A stretch of 64,000 bases of DNA from Prochlorococcus marinus str. MIT 0919 (lineage in GTDB: Bacteria; Cyanobacteriota; Cyanobacteriia; PCC-6307; Cyanobiaceae): NCBI RefSeq assembly GCF_027359375.1, contig NZ_CP114779.1:1567598-1631597 (forward strand), read 5' to 3'. The notes under the pieces were generated by a model. It made no database searches. It saw only the letters and a program-made list of their open reading frames with translations, and had not been told where the DNA came from. Both the position numbers and the translations under genes were made by a program. Below, one piece after another: positions 47,476 through 57,890 of this stretch (positions are counted from its first letter, which is position 1; each line of letters opens with the position of its first letter).

Positions 47476-48360
47476 TTAGCTAAGTATTAATCCTAGCAAA
47501 ATGAAACTACCGAGTAGAACTTGCCGCGTAAAATGTCTACTATAATTAGACGTTCCACCAACGTGCTTTTTTAATAAAATAACTTCTTTTTGCATGCCTA
47601 TGCTTGATATAAACAATATAAGCCAAAAAATCAGACTTTTACCTGCATTAAAAGCTCCATATGCAAGAAAAAGGGAAGTTATTCCATAGCATATAGATAC
47701 AATTGGTAGCGCCTTCTCTCCAAGGCTTAGAGCACTACTTTTGATGCCTAGTTTTCTATCATCACTTTTATCAGACATTGCATAGACAGTGTCAAAGCCA
47801 AATGTCCATGTTAGGGTTGCTATCCAACAGGAAATCAGTGGCCATCCTCCATTTAAGGTGGATTCCATAGCTGCCCATGGAATTAGGACTGAAAACCCCC
47901 AACAAATCGCTAAAAGAGCTTGAGGGTATTTGAACCATCTTTTTGAAGAAGGGTAGATTAAAATAGGAACTATTGATATCAACGCAAGCTGTAAGCATAA
48001 AATTTGGCTCTCACTAGGTAGAAGGAAAATTGTCAATAGACTCAGAATTAAAGTTGAAAATAATAGTATCCATGCTGTAGAAAGTTTGATATTCCTAGAA
48101 GCCAAAGGTCGGTCTTTAGTTCTCTGAACTTTCTTGTCGATATTCATATCCCATAGATCATTCGCAATGCATCCTGCTCCACTTATAAAAATTCCTCCCA
48201 AAATTATTAAACCAACCAACCATCCGGATGGTGGTGCAGAAGGTGTTAGCCAAAGTGACCATCCAGCTGGAATTAATAAAATAATTCTTCCGCTTGGCTT
48301 GTTCCAGCGAAGAAGTTCGATCCAATGAATGAGATGTTCAGTAGAGTTTTGAATTTTCAC
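47476..48360 (-). CDS. ubiA: UbiA-family 4-hydroxybenzoate polyprenyltransferase
   Basis: Membrane prenyltransferase expected to attach solanesyl diphosphate to 4-hydroxybenzoate for plastoquinone. The Asp-rich motifs are NDLWDMNIDKKVQRTKDRPL and YAMSDKSDDRKLGIKSSAL. Eight to nine helices over 294 aa. It diverges from ppx. Confidence 0.93.
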   Translation of the reverse strand: MKIQNSTEHLIHWIELLRWNKPSGRIILLIPAGWSLWLTPSAPPSGWLVGLIILGGIFISGAGCIANDLWDMNIDKKVQRTKDRPLASRNIKLSTAWILLFSTLILSLLTIFLLPSESQILCLQLALISIVPILIYPSSKRWFKYPQALLAICWGFSVLIPWAAMESTLNGGWPLISCWIATLTWTFGFDTVYAMSDKSDDRKLGIKSSALSLGEKALPIVSICYGITSLFLAYGAFNAGKSLIFWLILFISSIGMQKEVILLKKHVGGTSNYSRHFTRQVLLGSFILLGLILS

Positions 48361-48447
48361 TGATAGATGCGTTTAAGAAAAAAGTTTGGATTTTGAAGCA
48401 AAAGACGTTTTCAATGCCAAAGTGTCTATGTAGCTGGCCCCACTTAT

Positions 48448-50079
48448 ATGACAGGTGTTAACTCTCTGTCTAATCCATTAGAAAACTTTGAAAGTGAAAA
48501 AGTTAAAAATCAAAAAACTTTTTATATAGGTGCAATTGATATAGGGACTAATTCAACGCATTTATTAGTAGCATCTGTCGATGCTTATTTGCATACTTTC
48601 TCTATAGCCCTTGCTGAAAAATCATCGACTAGACTTGGTGAAAGAGATTCTGAGACTGGCGACTTAACAGAAGCAGCAATGCATAAGGTGGTAAATACTT
48701 TAAAGCACTTTAAAGAACTAGCGTTTAGTTACAAAGTTGAACACCTAATTATTGCTGCTACAAGTGCTGTTAGAGAAGCTGGTAATGGTACACAGTTCTT
48801 AAACCGTATTAAACAAGAACTAGATTTAGATGTAGAGCTGGTAAGTGGATCTGAAGAAGCACGATTGATTTATTTAGGAGTTCTTTCGGGGATGCCGTTT
48901 GGTGGTCAACCACATGTTTTGGTCGACATTGGAGGAGGTTCAACAGAATTAATTTTGGCTGACGGAAGAGATGCGAAAGCTTTAACTAGTACTCGAGTAG
49001 GAGCTGTTCGACTTCAAGAAGATTTTGTTAAAGATGACCCAATGCCCCCCAAAAGAAGAAAGTTTTTAAGAACTTTTATTGAAGGGTCTTTAGAGCCTGC
49101 CGTAGAAAAAATTGTGAGTCGCATGGACCCTGAACAGGTACCAGTAATGGTCGCTACTAGTGGGACGGCGATGGCTATAGGGTCTTTGGTTGCTCAGCAA
49201 ATGAATCACCATATTGAAAAATTACATGGATTTAAATTTTCTAAAAGTTTTTTGGATGATCTGATCTTAGAACTTGTAGGTCTAACTCCAGATGAGAGAA
49301 AGAAATTACCTTCTATTAGTCAGAAGAGATCAGAAATATTAGTGCCAGGGTCTTTGATTTTGCAAACAATTATGGAAATGTTTGATGTTGAGGAAGTTGT
49401 TTTAAGTGAAAGAGCCTTAAGAGAAGGTTTAGTCGTTGATTGGATGTTTCGTAATGGTTTTTTAAGTGATAAATTTGTCTTACAAGGAAGTATTAGAAAA
49501 CGAACGGTCCTTCATCAAGCAAGACGGTTTGCAGTAAATAACGTTAGAGCCGAAAGAGTGTCTCAACATGCACTTGAATTGTATGACGGCTCTCAAGGAA
49601 TCTTGCATGACGATCAAGGTGTAGGAAGAGAGTTGTTATGGGCTGCTGGAATGCTTCATGCGTGTGGTCAGCACATAAATCTCAGTGCTTACCATAAGCA
49701 TTCTTGGTATTTAATACGGCATGGAGAACTTTTAGGTTATTCGCAAGCAGAGCATTTAATGGTGGCTGCTATTGCTCGCTATCAACGTAGAAGTTTGCCT
49801 AAAAAGCGTCATGAGGCTTGGCAAATTTTGGAAACAAAAGAAAACCGTAAAATTGTTTCCGAAATGTCTCTTCTTTTGCGCTTATCAGTAGCAGTTAATA
49901 GAAGACCTGAGCCTGTAATTGAATCCATTAATGTTTCTGCTAAAGCTTCTGAGTTGACTCTTAAACTTGTCCCTGAAAAGCCTTGCCAAGATCTAAGCCT
50001 TGAAGTATGGAGCCTAAAGAATCATTATTCTTTAGTCAAAGATTTGACGGGATTTAATTTAAAAATACTAGTTGGTTAA
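48448..50079 (+). CDS. ppx: Exopolyphosphatase (Ppx/GppA family)
   Basis: Removes terminal phosphate from polyphosphate. The ASKHA ATP-type folds have AIDIGTNSTHLLVAS and VLVDIGGGSTELILADG; LSERALREGLVVDWM closes the catalytic domain and an HD-like C-terminal domain (HACGQHINLSAYHKHSWYLI) follows. Length 543 aa. It overlaps the next convergent gene by 12 bases. Confidence 0.94.
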   Translation: MTGVNSLSNPLENFESEKVKNQKTFYIGAIDIGTNSTHLLVASVDAYLHTFSIALAEKSSTRLGERDSETGDLTEAAMHKVVNTLKHFKELAFSYKVEHLIIAATSAVREAGNGTQFLNRIKQELDLDVELVSGSEEARLIYLGVLSGMPFGGQPHVLVDIGGGSTELILADGRDAKALTSTRVGAVRLQEDFVKDDPMPPKRRKFLRTFIEGSLEPAVEKIVSRMDPEQVPVMVATSGTAMAIGSLVAQQMNHHIEKLHGFKFSKSFLDDLILELVGLTPDERKKLPSISQKRSEILVPGSLILQTIMEMFDVEEVVLSERALREGLVVDWMFRNGFLSDKFVLQGSIRKRTVLHQARRFAVNNVRAERVSQHALELYDGSQGILHDDQGVGRELLWAAGMLHACGQHINLSAYHKHSWYLIRHGELLGYSQAEHLMVAAIARYQRRSLPKKRHEAWQILETKENRKIVSEMSLLLRLSVAVNRRPEPVIESINVSAKASELTLKLVPEKPCQDLSLEVWSLKNHYSLVKDLTGFNLKILVG

Positions 50080-50601
50080 TTCAGGATTTAAAGAGCTATC
50101 TAACTTGAATGGACTTTGATTGTTAAGTTCAGTTGAAGGTGTAGTTGGGTTGGGATTAGTTTTCTCTTTTGAGTAAAAACTATTAATTATAATCGATGGC
50201 AAAGAAATGCCTAGTAGCAAAGTTAGTATTGACAAGCTAGTGATTGAAGCGACTGCGACAATTTTTTTGTCAATTATATTTGACTCTTTCTTTTTTACTT
50301 CTTCAGTCTTAGTTGAATCATTAGTAATTGGACTTTCATCACCTAACTTCACTTCAATCCCTAATTTCTCAGAGATTCTTCGAATCATTGCTTTCACAAA
50401 AACTTTTTCTGGTAGGAGTTCTGCTTGACCTTGTTCAACTGCAATGAGTTGTTCCTCGCCAATTTTTAGCATCTCAGCTAACTCTTTAGTGGATAGATTT
50501 TGAGATTCTCTAGAGTTTTTTATCGAAGATCCAACCTCCGAAAGAGATAAGGACTCATCCTTTAAAGGTTCACTAATTTGGCTATTTTCAATATCGCTCA
50601 C
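50068..50601 (-). CDS. RodZ-like membrane protein with N-terminal helix-turn-helix
   Basis: An HTH_25-type domain (EVGSSIKNSRESQNLSTKEL ... VEQGQAELLPEKVFVKAMIRR) at about residues 20-75 is followed by a charged linker, one membrane helix (AVASITSLSILTLLLGI) and a Pro/Asn/Ser-rich tail. This is the layout of RodZ, which couples MreB to wall growth, but the C-terminal beta domain is missing and the tail is low-complexity. Role inferred. Confidence 0.8.
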   Translation of the reverse strand: MSDIENSQISEPLKDESLSLSEVGSSIKNSRESQNLSTKELAEMLKIGEEQLIAVEQGQAELLPEKVFVKAMIRRISEKLGIEVKLGDESPITNDSTKTEEVKKKESNIIDKKIVAVASITSLSILTLLLGISLPSIIINSFYSKEKTNPNPTTPSTELNNQSPFKLDSSLNPELTN

Positions 50602-50639
50602 TATCTCAATACATTTTTTAATAATTCTAGTGCAAATAA

Positions 50640-51392
50640 TTAATTTTGGCGAAAAAGATGTTTGTGATCTGAACTATATAGCTTCGATCGTTTATGTTTT
50701 GCATTGAAGCCTGGACTAATTATATAAAGTGTTGTGCGAAAAAGATTCATTTCTTTTGACGCGAAAGCCATTTCCTTAAGGCTAACAATTTTTATCACCT
50801 CATCTTGCCAGCTAACTCTATATCCAATGATTACGGGAGTATCTTCTGGATAGTATTTCAACAAGGTTCTTTGAACGTCATTAACATGTCTAGCGCTTAA
50901 ATATAAACAAAGTGTTGCTTTTATGGAGGCGAGATTCTCTAGAGATTCATTATCTGGAGTTCCTGTGCGACCACCTGCTCTTCCTAGAATTATAGTTTGC
51001 ACAACTCCAGGAATAGTAAGCTCTTTTTTTAATGTTGAGGCAGTTGCTTGATAAGCACTGACTCCTGGAATAACCTCAACTTCAATTCCTGCTTCATGGA
51101 GCGCAGATATTTGTTCTGAAATTGCTCCAAAAAGACAAGGATCTCCGTCATGCAACCTCACGATGTTTTTCCCTTCCTTGCTCTCACGAATAATTAATTT
51201 AATTATTTCCTCAAGTGTTAAAGAACTTGTTTTTATTTTTTTGCAATTCTTTGGAGCAAGGTTTGCTATTTGCGGAGATACCAAAGAATCTGTCCAAATA
51301 AGAACCTCTGAATTCTTTATTCTTTCTAGTGCCCGTAGAGTAAGAAGGTCGGGGGCTCCAGGCCCTGCTCCAACAATTGAAACTCTGTTCAT
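50640..51392 (-). CDS. cobM: Precorrin-4 C11-methyltransferase
   Basis: SAM-dependent tetrapyrrole methylase of the anaerobic or aerobic cobalamin path. [18 protein letters not shown] (N-terminal) and [13 protein letters not shown] are signature blocks, and [20 protein letters not shown] matches CobM/CbiF. Length 250 aa. Its ATG lies within the lgt stop (ATGA overlap). Confidence 0.93.
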   Translation of the reverse strand: MNRVSIVGAGPGAPDLLTLRALERIKNSEVLIWTDSLVSPQIANLAPKNCKKIKTSSLTLEEIIKLIIRESKEGKNIVRLHDGDPCLFGAISEQISALHEAGIEVEVIPGVSAYQATASTLKKELTIPGVVQTIILGRAGGRTGTPDNESLENLASIKATLCLYLSARHVNDVQRTLLKYYPEDTPVIIGYRVSWQDEVIKIVSLKEMAFASKEMNLFRTTLYIISPGFNAKHKRSKLYSSDHKHLFRQN

Positions 51393-52300
51393 TGGATTTG
51401 CTTGATATTCTTTTTCGAATCAGGCATTTTTCTTTTTTTTATGTATATCCAGAACAATCCAAATACCCCTAACCCTATGAAAAGCGTGCTGATTAATTGT
51501 GCAATGCGAATACCTCCTGAACAATAGGGTGGAATGCCTACTAAGCAAAGAGGGTCAATGCGTAAGCCTTCGATCCATAACCTGCCAACGCTATAAACGC
51601 TTATGTATATACAGCTTAAAGAACCCGAAGGAAGCTTTAAGCGTCCCTTGATGCTTAATTTAAATAAATAAATCAATATAATAAATAGACTAATATTCCA
51701 GAGTGATTCATACAAGAAAGTTGGATGGAAATATTGAGCATCTAGGAAGACAGTAGGTCTATATGGATAGGGAATAAATAACTTCCAGGGAATATCAGCA
51801 GGCACACCAAAAGCTTCGTTGTTGAAAAAATTACCCCACCTTCCAATTGATTGCCCTAAGGCAACTGAAGGTACGATTACATCGAGAACATCCCAAAATG
51901 ATTGTTCTTTCCATTTGCAAAAAAGTAATATTGATATTGCTCCTGCAATTAAGGCTCCATGTATTGCTATGCCCCCTCTCCAGATTTCAAGAAAAGATGG
52001 TATTGGTATTATAAAGTTTAGAACTTTTAAAGAACTCCAGAAATTATCCCCACTGTAATTCCTCCATTCGAATAAAACATAATAGATCCTTGCACCTACC
52101 AGAGAACTTGCAACCAATATTGGAAAAAGATCATTAATTAAATTGTGATTTAACCCTTTTTCTGTTGCTAATTTACTTGATAAGTTAATCCCAATTAACA
52201 CAGATATTGCTATCAAAAAACCATACCACCGCAATATTAAAGGACCGATTTTTACTAAATCTGGCCCTGGAGATTGAAAGGTTAAAAATAAAAGACTCAT
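51389..52300 (-). CDS. lgt: Prolipoprotein diacylglyceryl transferase
   Basis: Membrane enzyme adding diacylglycerol to lipobox cysteines. The signature [13 protein letters not shown] with the catalytic Arg/Asn, [11 protein letters not shown], and the [11 protein letters not shown] segment are present, with seven helices in 303 aa. It follows petA on the same strand by 25 bases. Confidence 0.95.
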   Translation of the reverse strand: MSLLFLTFQSPGPDLVKIGPLILRWYGFLIAISVLIGINLSSKLATEKGLNHNLINDLFPILVASSLVGARIYYVLFEWRNYSGDNFWSSLKVLNFIIPIPSFLEIWRGGIAIHGALIAGAISILLFCKWKEQSFWDVLDVIVPSVALGQSIGRWGNFFNNEAFGVPADIPWKLFIPYPYRPTVFLDAQYFHPTFLYESLWNISLFIILIYLFKLSIKGRLKLPSGSLSCIYISVYSVGRLWIEGLRIDPLCLVGIPPYCSGGIRIAQLISTLFIGLGVFGLFWIYIKKRKMPDSKKNIKQIQ

Positions 52301-52325
52301 TTATTTCCAGCCTTGACTGCTGTGT

Positions 52326-53258
52326 TTATATTCCTTCTGCAGCTTGAACCTTCTCAACCTGTTTCTTTTTAAGAACAAGTAATATTTGAGTTAACGCAAC
52401 ACCAGCAAAAAAAGCAATCAAGCCCAAAACCCTTGCAGGACTTTGAAGCACTACTTCTGCATCTAATTGACCAAAACCTCCTACGTTTGGGTCATTAGTT
52501 AAAGGAGAGCCCTGTAGGATATTGTCACCTATATTGACTATAAGATCTGGTCCGGCAGGTATCTCCTGTGCTGAGGATTCCCCGTTTCCGGCTTCAACAA
52601 TAACGCTTTTAGAACCATCTTCATTGACATTTATTGAAGAAATTGTCCCTGAGGACGCTGAAGTGAAGCTTGTGTTATTACTTTTTTCTCCAGTTGGGTA
52701 AACTTGACCTCTACCTCTATTCCCACCTACATGAATTGAGTATTTGCCAAAGTGAATATTTTTATCCGTAGAAGGATCTGGTGAGAGTATTGGGAAAACA
52801 ATTTCTTTATTTTGGTCACCTAATAGAGGGCCAACAACAATAATATTTTCTTTGTCTTCACTATATTGAGTGAAATAAACACCACTGGTCTCTTCTTTTA
52901 TTTTGTCTGACCAACGATCTTGAGGTGCTAGTTTAAAACCATCAGGAAGCATTACTAAAGCACCAACTTGTAGAGGCACTTTGCTTCCATCAGCACCAAT
53001 CTCTTGGGTTCCTTTTTTGTAGGGAATTTTTACTGAAGCTGTAAAGACACTGTCTGCTGCAACCGATTGAGGCACTTCTACTTGTGTTGTCATTTTGGCT
53101 AGATGGCAATTGGCGCAAACTAATTTTCCAGTTGCTTCACGTGGGTTTTCATAATTTTCTTGCGCCCAGAAAGGATATGCCCAGCTTGAGGAGGGCATGA
53201 TTATTAATGAGAGAACTACAAGGGTAGAGCCTAGTAATAGTGCAAGAATTCTGCGCAT
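52326..53258 (-). CDS. petA: Cytochrome f (apocytochrome f)
   Basis: c-type cytochrome of the b6f complex, donating to plastocyanin or cytochrome c6. A signal peptide ends before [15 protein letters not shown] (Tyr as N-terminal heme ligand), the heme site is CANCHLA, and a C-terminal helix ([20 protein letters not shown]) anchors it. Length 310 aa. It follows petC after 48 bases. Confidence 0.98.
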   Translation of the reverse strand: MRRILALLLGSTLVVLSLIIMPSSSWAYPFWAQENYENPREATGKLVCANCHLAKMTTQVEVPQSVAADSVFTASVKIPYKKGTQEIGADGSKVPLQVGALVMLPDGFKLAPQDRWSDKIKEETSGVYFTQYSEDKENIIVVGPLLGDQNKEIVFPILSPDPSTDKNIHFGKYSIHVGGNRGRGQVYPTGEKSNNTSFTSASSGTISSINVNEDGSKSVIVEAGNGESSAQEIPAGPDLIVNIGDNILQGSPLTNDPNVGGFGQLDAEVVLQSPARVLGLIAFFAGVALTQILLVLKKKQVEKVQAAEGI

Positions 53259-53306
53259 TTGAAAATTGTTGATAGCTGATGAATAAATGTTTTAGTGTTT
53301 AGATTT

Positions 53307-53843
53307 TTATGTCCACCAAGGCTTGTCTCCAGTTCTAAAGTCCGTTTCAGTCCATTGACTAACAACTACGTTGTCATCTTCAACATCGACATGGGCGATT
53401 GCAAGAGAAAGCGGCGCTGGTCCTCTTACAACCTTCCCATTCGAATCATATTGGCTTCCATGACAAGGGCAAATATATTTGTTAGCCCCGCTATTCCATG
53501 GAACAACACATCCTAGATGTGTACATATAGCATTTATACCAAAATCACTTATTGCGTTGTCCCCTTCGACTATTAAATAGGTTGGATCTCCTTTTAAGCC
53601 TTGTACGAGACTTCTGTCTCCAGATGGGTGACTTGAAAGCCAACCGCTAGCAGTTATTGGGTTGCCAAGTTCATCTTTAGCAGAGGTTCCACCGGTACCT
53701 CCACCAGCCCTTAGAGGCATGAAATAATTTGCCACTGGATATAAGGCGCCTAATGCAACACCTGTAGCAGTACCAAATGTGAGAAGGTTCATGAACTGCC
53801 TCCGACCCATAGAGGGCACATCGCTAGGAGTCATTTGTGTCAT
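53307..53843 (-). CDS. petC: Rieske iron-sulfur protein of cytochrome b6f
   Basis: 2Fe-2S subunit accepting electrons from plastoquinol. The N-terminus [20 protein letters not shown] has a Tat-like RRQFM motif and the single anchor helix; cluster ligands are in [10 protein letters not shown] and [20 protein letters not shown]. Length 178 aa. First gene of petC-petA. Confidence 0.98.
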   Translation of the reverse strand: MTQMTPSDVPSMGRRQFMNLLTFGTATGVALGALYPVANYFMPLRAGGGTGGTSAKDELGNPITASGWLSSHPSGDRSLVQGLKGDPTYLIVEGDNAISDFGINAICTHLGCVVPWNSGANKYICPCHGSQYDSNGKVVRGPAPLSLAIAHVDVEDDNVVVSQWTETDFRTGDKPWWT

Positions 53844-53940
53844 GCCTGATGTTCTAACAGTCCATAATCAATACCATTATGTACCTTCGAGGTGCGCGAT
53901 TGCTCTTAAATCAAGCTATCTCAATGATTTGATTTTAAAA

Positions 53941-54285
53941 ATGACTTTTGAAATTGCTGAAAAGCCAAGAAAGCAATTGACTGTTCAAGAAATGGTTTAT
54001 TTGGTAAGAAGGCGATGGGGCGTTTCTTATGACTTGCGGCTGGAGGTTAAAGGTAGCTCTATTTATTTTCAGATTATGTGGGCTTATCTAGAACAACAGT
54101 CTTTTTGTTGTACCGAAAAAGAATACTTGGAAAAAGTAAGTTATGTAGTTGATGTTTTGAATAGGCTTGGGCAGCAAGGACTTATTAGAGAATGGATTCC
54201 CAGCTGCTCAGGGAAGCCAAGAGTTGGCAGGGCTCTTAACCTGCATTTGAAGGGGGGTGAACTTTTGAGGGAATTTCTTCTTTAA
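53941..54285 (+). CDS. DUF3067 protein
   Basis: A 114-aa cyanobacteria/plastid-restricted protein: QLTVQEMVYLVRRRWGVSYD then LRLEVKGSSIYFQIMWAYLE, the DUF3067 core, ending IREWIPSCSGKPRVGRALNL. No membrane segment. The ATG at 53941 is used; upstream ATGs overlap petC. Its 3' 50 bases overlap the convergent tatC. Work on the plant/cyanobacterial relative suggests a link to b6f or chloroplast assembly is possible but unproven here. Confidence 0.85.
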   Translation: MTFEIAEKPRKQLTVQEMVYLVRRRWGVSYDLRLEVKGSSIYFQIMWAYLEQQSFCCTEKEYLEKVSYVVDVLNRLGQQGLIREWIPSCSGKPRVGRALNLHLKGGELLREFLL

Positions 54286-55027
54286 ATTTATTGCTTAGTG
54301 CTACAAGCAAAACACCTATGAAGAACAATATTAAGATTGACCCCGCAAGTAATAACATTGTTACTGGGTCAGTAGAAGGGGTTAAAACAGCACCAGCAAT
54401 AGCTGCTCCCATCAAAACCCAACGCCAAGAAGAGATCATTTGCTTCCAATTTAAGAGACCAAATATCCCTAATAAAAGTTGCAGGATTGGAAGTTGAAAG
54501 GATAAGCCAGTTGCAACCATAAGCAATAGGACAAAGTCTAAATATCGCTCTATTGACCAAAGCGGCTCGACTACATCAGCTCCATAGTTCAATAGGAATT
54601 TTAAAGCAGCTGGGATTAGTGCCCACCAAGCAAAAAACAGACCTCCCATGAATAAAACAGCTGAGCCTGCGACAGCAGGCGCGATCAGGTTCTTTTCACG
54701 TTTTGTTAAGCCTGGGAGGATGAATGCAAGTGCTTGAAAAAGCAAATATGGAATTGCAATAATTAAACCAGAGTATCCAGCTACTTTTATTGACACAAAA
54801 AAGAACTCGCCAGGAGCAAGTTGGAGAAAATGAATAGATCCTGCTGGAGCTTCTAAAAACCTTACTAATGGTTTTATAACAATAAGGCTTGCAGCGGCAG
54901 AAACAACTATTGCAATTAAACACTTTAGGACTCTTTGCCTTAATTCTTCTAGGTGATCTACAAAAGGCATTACTAAGCCATCATTAAAATTATCAGTGTT
55001 ATTTTTTTTCTTAATAGGATCTTTCAT
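54236..55027 (-). CDS. tatC: Sec-independent protein translocase subunit TatC
   Basis: Core receptor of twin-arginine export. N-terminus MPFVDHLEELRQRVLKCLIA has the invariant Glu, six membrane helices follow, and LSFQLPILQLLLGIFGLLNW matches TatC helix 5. Length 263 aa. It could export the Tat substrates PetC and the binding protein at 31.0 kb. Confidence 0.96.
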   Translation of the reverse strand: MKDPIKKKNNTDNFNDGLVMPFVDHLEELRQRVLKCLIAIVVSAAASLIVIKPLVRFLEAPAGSIHFLQLAPGEFFFVSIKVAGYSGLIIAIPYLLFQALAFILPGLTKREKNLIAPAVAGSAVLFMGGLFFAWWALIPAALKFLLNYGADVVEPLWSIERYLDFVLLLMVATGLSFQLPILQLLLGIFGLLNWKQMISSWRWVLMGAAIAGAVLTPSTDPVTMLLLAGSILILFFIGVLLVALSNKFKEEIPSKVHPPSNAG

Positions 55028-55201
55028 AAGTATCTTTTTGACTGCAACTGCTATGAAAAATTAGTTTTAGGAGGATAAGAGACTAATCAAATTAATTTTT
55101 AATATATATAAGCTAACTCTACTAAAAAAATAACTATAAATTAAGTATTTCTCTTCTGGTTAAGCCTGAGTTCTCTTTAAAATTCTTGGAACTTAAGTTG
55201 T

Positions 55202-55501
55202 CTATGCATACTTACTTCTTTTGGAGCCCCTTGATTGGGTGCTATTAATTCTTTCAGGATTAGTAGGGTCAGGGAGTAAAAACGGAGGGCAGTCATTCAG
55301 TGAGGACTCTCCATATACTTCATATTCTCGATAGCCACCCATTTTGCCATTTGTTTTCATTAGAGCACTTATGAAAGCTAATAGTAGAAAAACTGTTGGA
55401 GCACCAATGATTAGAGCTGCACCAAAAATATACCCAACTAAGAATTCTGCAAAACTATGGTTGCCTAAGAATTCATGAGTGCCAAGTAAAAATTCCAACA
55501 T
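55202..55501 (-). CDS. Small conserved membrane protein
   Basis: A 99-aa protein from the ATG at 55501: MLEFLLGTHEFLGNHSFAEF, a 25-residue hydrophobic helix (IFGAALIIGAPTVFLLLAFI), then GGYREYEVYGESSLNDCPPF and a Ser/Arg-rich tail ending SKRSKYA. An ATG at 55579 would add 26 residues overlapping the NFACT gene and is less likely. It resembles small thylakoid/photosystem-associated proteins only in general form. Confidence 0.7.
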   Translation of the reverse strand: MLEFLLGTHEFLGNHSFAEFLVGYIFGAALIIGAPTVFLLLAFISALMKTNGKMGGYREYEVYGESSLNDCPPFLLPDPTNPERINSTQSRGSKRSKYA

Positions 55502-55511
55502 GTCGATCTTC

Positions 55512-57236
55512 CTAACTGGTTGCTGATGATAAAGCATTTTGTGCTTTTGCTCTAGACCTTTCAAAATGATCTTTGCCATTTAATGGATCTCCCCATAACA
55601 CTTTCCCTCCTCGATGCGTAACAGTTCCAGGAATAGCCCCTTTGAGTTTTTGAAGTTGCTTGATTGGAACCATTGTTATAGAAACCTTTTTACTGTGCCT
55701 GGCTTTACTAAAGTATGCAGCTAGATCTGCACAAAATTGAATATCGCTTTCTTCAGCTCCTCCGCCTTGAGAGGCTTTGATTACAACATGCCCACCTGGA
55801 CATTCTTGGGCATGAAACCAAAAATCACCTTTGCGAGCATTTTTTATGCTTATTAATTCATTTTGGCGATGGTTCCTCCCAATTTGTATTGATAGTCCGT
55901 TAGGGCTAATGATTTCAAGAACAAGGTTAATTTTTTTTGTATAAGAAGGTTTTGAACTGTTCTTATCGATTGAAAAAAGATGTTTATCTAGTTCTTCTTT
56001 TAACTCGCTAATTGCATGAATTTTCTCTAAATTACTCTCACAAGTATTTAAAATAATATCATGGACAAAAAGTTCACTTTCAGCAATGAGAGCAAGTTTT
56101 TTTTGATGAAAGTTCACTCTTTCTATTAGCATAGATTCAGAACGCCTTATTTTTTTTGCTTTTTTATATAGTAATTGAGCTTCTTTTATAATTGCTTTAC
56201 TTGGCTTATGGGAACTAAGAATAGAATCAGCCTTTCTTTGAATTTCATCGCTTTCTTTAACTCTAGTAAGAAGTCCTTTTTGCTTAATTAGGCTTTTCTC
56301 TTCATTGATTCTTTCTTTGATAAGTCTTTGATTCATTTCATCAAATAGTTTATTAAACCTCTTTTGTTCTAAATGACTTCTATAATACTTTCCAAGAAAT
56401 AGACTTATATTTAGAGCTGAAGATGGTGCTAGTTTCTCATTGCCTTCTTTCCAAACTCTGTAAGCAGTAGGACCTTCAGAACATATGCAGAAGCTTTCTT
56501 TGTCGCAAACCTCTAACCAAGCATGCCATCTTTTGTAAATGGATTCCCAGGTTTCTTGAGCTAGATCTTTTACAGATAAATTTACAATTTGTTCAGCTGT
56601 TTCTTTTTTATCACTTGCTAATTGAATAGCGAGAGAGGGACTGATTCCTTGATAATTCATCAATAGAGCTTCTTTTAGACTTATAGGAATTAGAGAAAGC
56701 CTTTCTTTCCAATCTTCAAAACATTCGTCTTTGTTAGGTTCCTTCCCATTTAGAGGAGGAGGAGGTGTATAAATATCACCAGTGCTAATCGGCCTGAGTC
56801 TTGATTGGTATTCTCTAACTTGCTTGCCAAGGGTGATTGTTTTTCCTTCTTTATTCAGCATTAAAAAATTACTATGTCTACCCATTAATTCAAGTATCAG
56901 AGACCTATGAGATTTTTCTTTAGGTCTAAATCCAAAATGAAACTCTATAACTCTTTCAAAGCCTTTTTGTTTTAAATCGATTAAGGCCATTTGATTAAGA
57001 CCATGATTTACTTGTTTTGCAAGTGTGCTCTCCCCTGATGTCTTTGGTGGCGGGGCGATTTCTACTAGTCTGGCTGAATAGGCGTCCCAACTTAGCTCAA
57101 TCCATATAAGTTCTTTAATAGTTCTTAAGCCTATTTGAAGAGTATTTGCTTCAGGTTGTTGAGCTTTTTCAAATCGACTGGGAATTATTTTTTTACGTAA
57201 TTCCACAACTACAGCCTTAATACTGGTTATATCCAT
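55512..57236 (-). CDS. NFACT-family ribosome quality-control protein (RqcH/Rqc2-like)
   Basis: Bacterial RqcH recruits tRNA-Ala to stalled 50S subunits and elongates C-terminal Ala tails. The N-terminal domain has MDITSIKAVVVELRKK and ILELMGRHSNFLML; a coiled-coil middle is followed by the NFACT-R domain with NARKGDFWFHAQECPGGHVV. The usual Asp-Arg pair reads Glu-Arg (GFERVIEF, residues 94-95 from this start). I use the ATG at 57236; the one at 57260 adds eight residues. Confidence 0.9.
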   Translation of the reverse strand: MDITSIKAVVVELRKKIIPSRFEKAQQPEANTLQIGLRTIKELIWIELSWDAYSARLVEIAPPPKTSGESTLAKQVNHGLNQMALIDLKQKGFERVIEFHFGFRPKEKSHRSLILELMGRHSNFLMLNKEGKTITLGKQVREYQSRLRPISTGDIYTPPPPLNGKEPNKDECFEDWKERLSLIPISLKEALLMNYQGISPSLAIQLASDKKETAEQIVNLSVKDLAQETWESIYKRWHAWLEVCDKESFCICSEGPTAYRVWKEGNEKLAPSSALNISLFLGKYYRSHLEQKRFNKLFDEMNQRLIKERINEEKSLIKQKGLLTRVKESDEIQRKADSILSSHKPSKAIIKEAQLLYKKAKKIRRSESMLIERVNFHQKKLALIAESELFVHDIILNTCESNLEKIHAISELKEELDKHLFSIDKNSSKPSYTKKINLVLEIISPNGLSIQIGRNHRQNELISIKNARKGDFWFHAQECPGGHVVIKASQGGGAEESDIQFCADLAAYFSKARHSKKVSITMVPIKQLQKLKGAIPGTVTHRGGKVLWGDPLNGKDHFERSRAKAQNALSSATS

Positions 57237-57319
57237 TTTTTGGAGTGTCTTAGTTCCCATTGATCTAGTTTGGAAAATGTCAGTAGATCTTTTTTGCAGG
57301 CTATTACTTCAGCTATTTT

Positions 57320-57880
57320 ATGACTTCAACTAGTTCTCTTACCGTAATTACTGGCCCCAGTGGTGTGGGGAAAGGGTCTTTAGTTAAAAAATTGCTTGAA
57401 AGGAATAATCAAATTTGGCTTTCGATTTCTGCTACTACTCGATTGCCTAGAGAGGGTGAGACTGAAGGAGAGCATTATTTCTTTTTAACTATTGACAAGT
57501 TTAAAAAGGAAATCGAGAATCAGGGTTTTTTGGAATGGGCTGAATTTTCCGGTAACTTTTATGGCACGCCTAGAAATCAAATAAATAAAAAAATTTCCGA
57601 AGGAAGAAAAGTATTACTGGAAATTGAGCTTGAAGGAGCTAGGCAAGTAAGAAATAATTTTCCAGACTCATTTCAGATTTTTATCGCTCCTCCAAGTGTT
57701 GAAGAGCTTGAAAAAAGAATTAGAGGTAGAGGTACCGAAACTGAAAAATCAATTCAGAGTCGCTTGGCTAGAGCAAAAGAAGAGATTGCAGCACAAAAAG
57801 AATTTGATGCAATAGTAATTAATGATGACCTTCAAGAGGCTTTAATTGATATTGAAAAACTTATAGGCTTGCGATCTTAA
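57320..57880 (+). CDS. gmk: Guanylate kinase
   Basis: Phosphorylates GMP to GDP. The P-loop is [18 protein letters not shown], the GMP-binding [19 protein letters not shown] follows, and a lid region [20 protein letters not shown] is present. Length 186 aa. It is convergent with psaJ, 10 bases apart. Confidence 0.97.
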   Translation: MTSTSSLTVITGPSGVGKGSLVKKLLERNNQIWLSISATTRLPREGETEGEHYFFLTIDKFKKEIENQGFLEWAEFSGNFYGTPRNQINKKISEGRKVLLEIELEGARQVRNNFPDSFQIFIAPPSVEELEKRIRGRGTETEKSIQSRLARAKEEIAAQKEFDAIVINDDLQEALIDIEKLIGLRS

Positions 57881-57890
57881 AAATTAAAAT

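Noticed and set aside
53779-53940. Upstream start for DUF3067
   Set aside because: It overlaps petC on the other strand and adds residues absent from the family.
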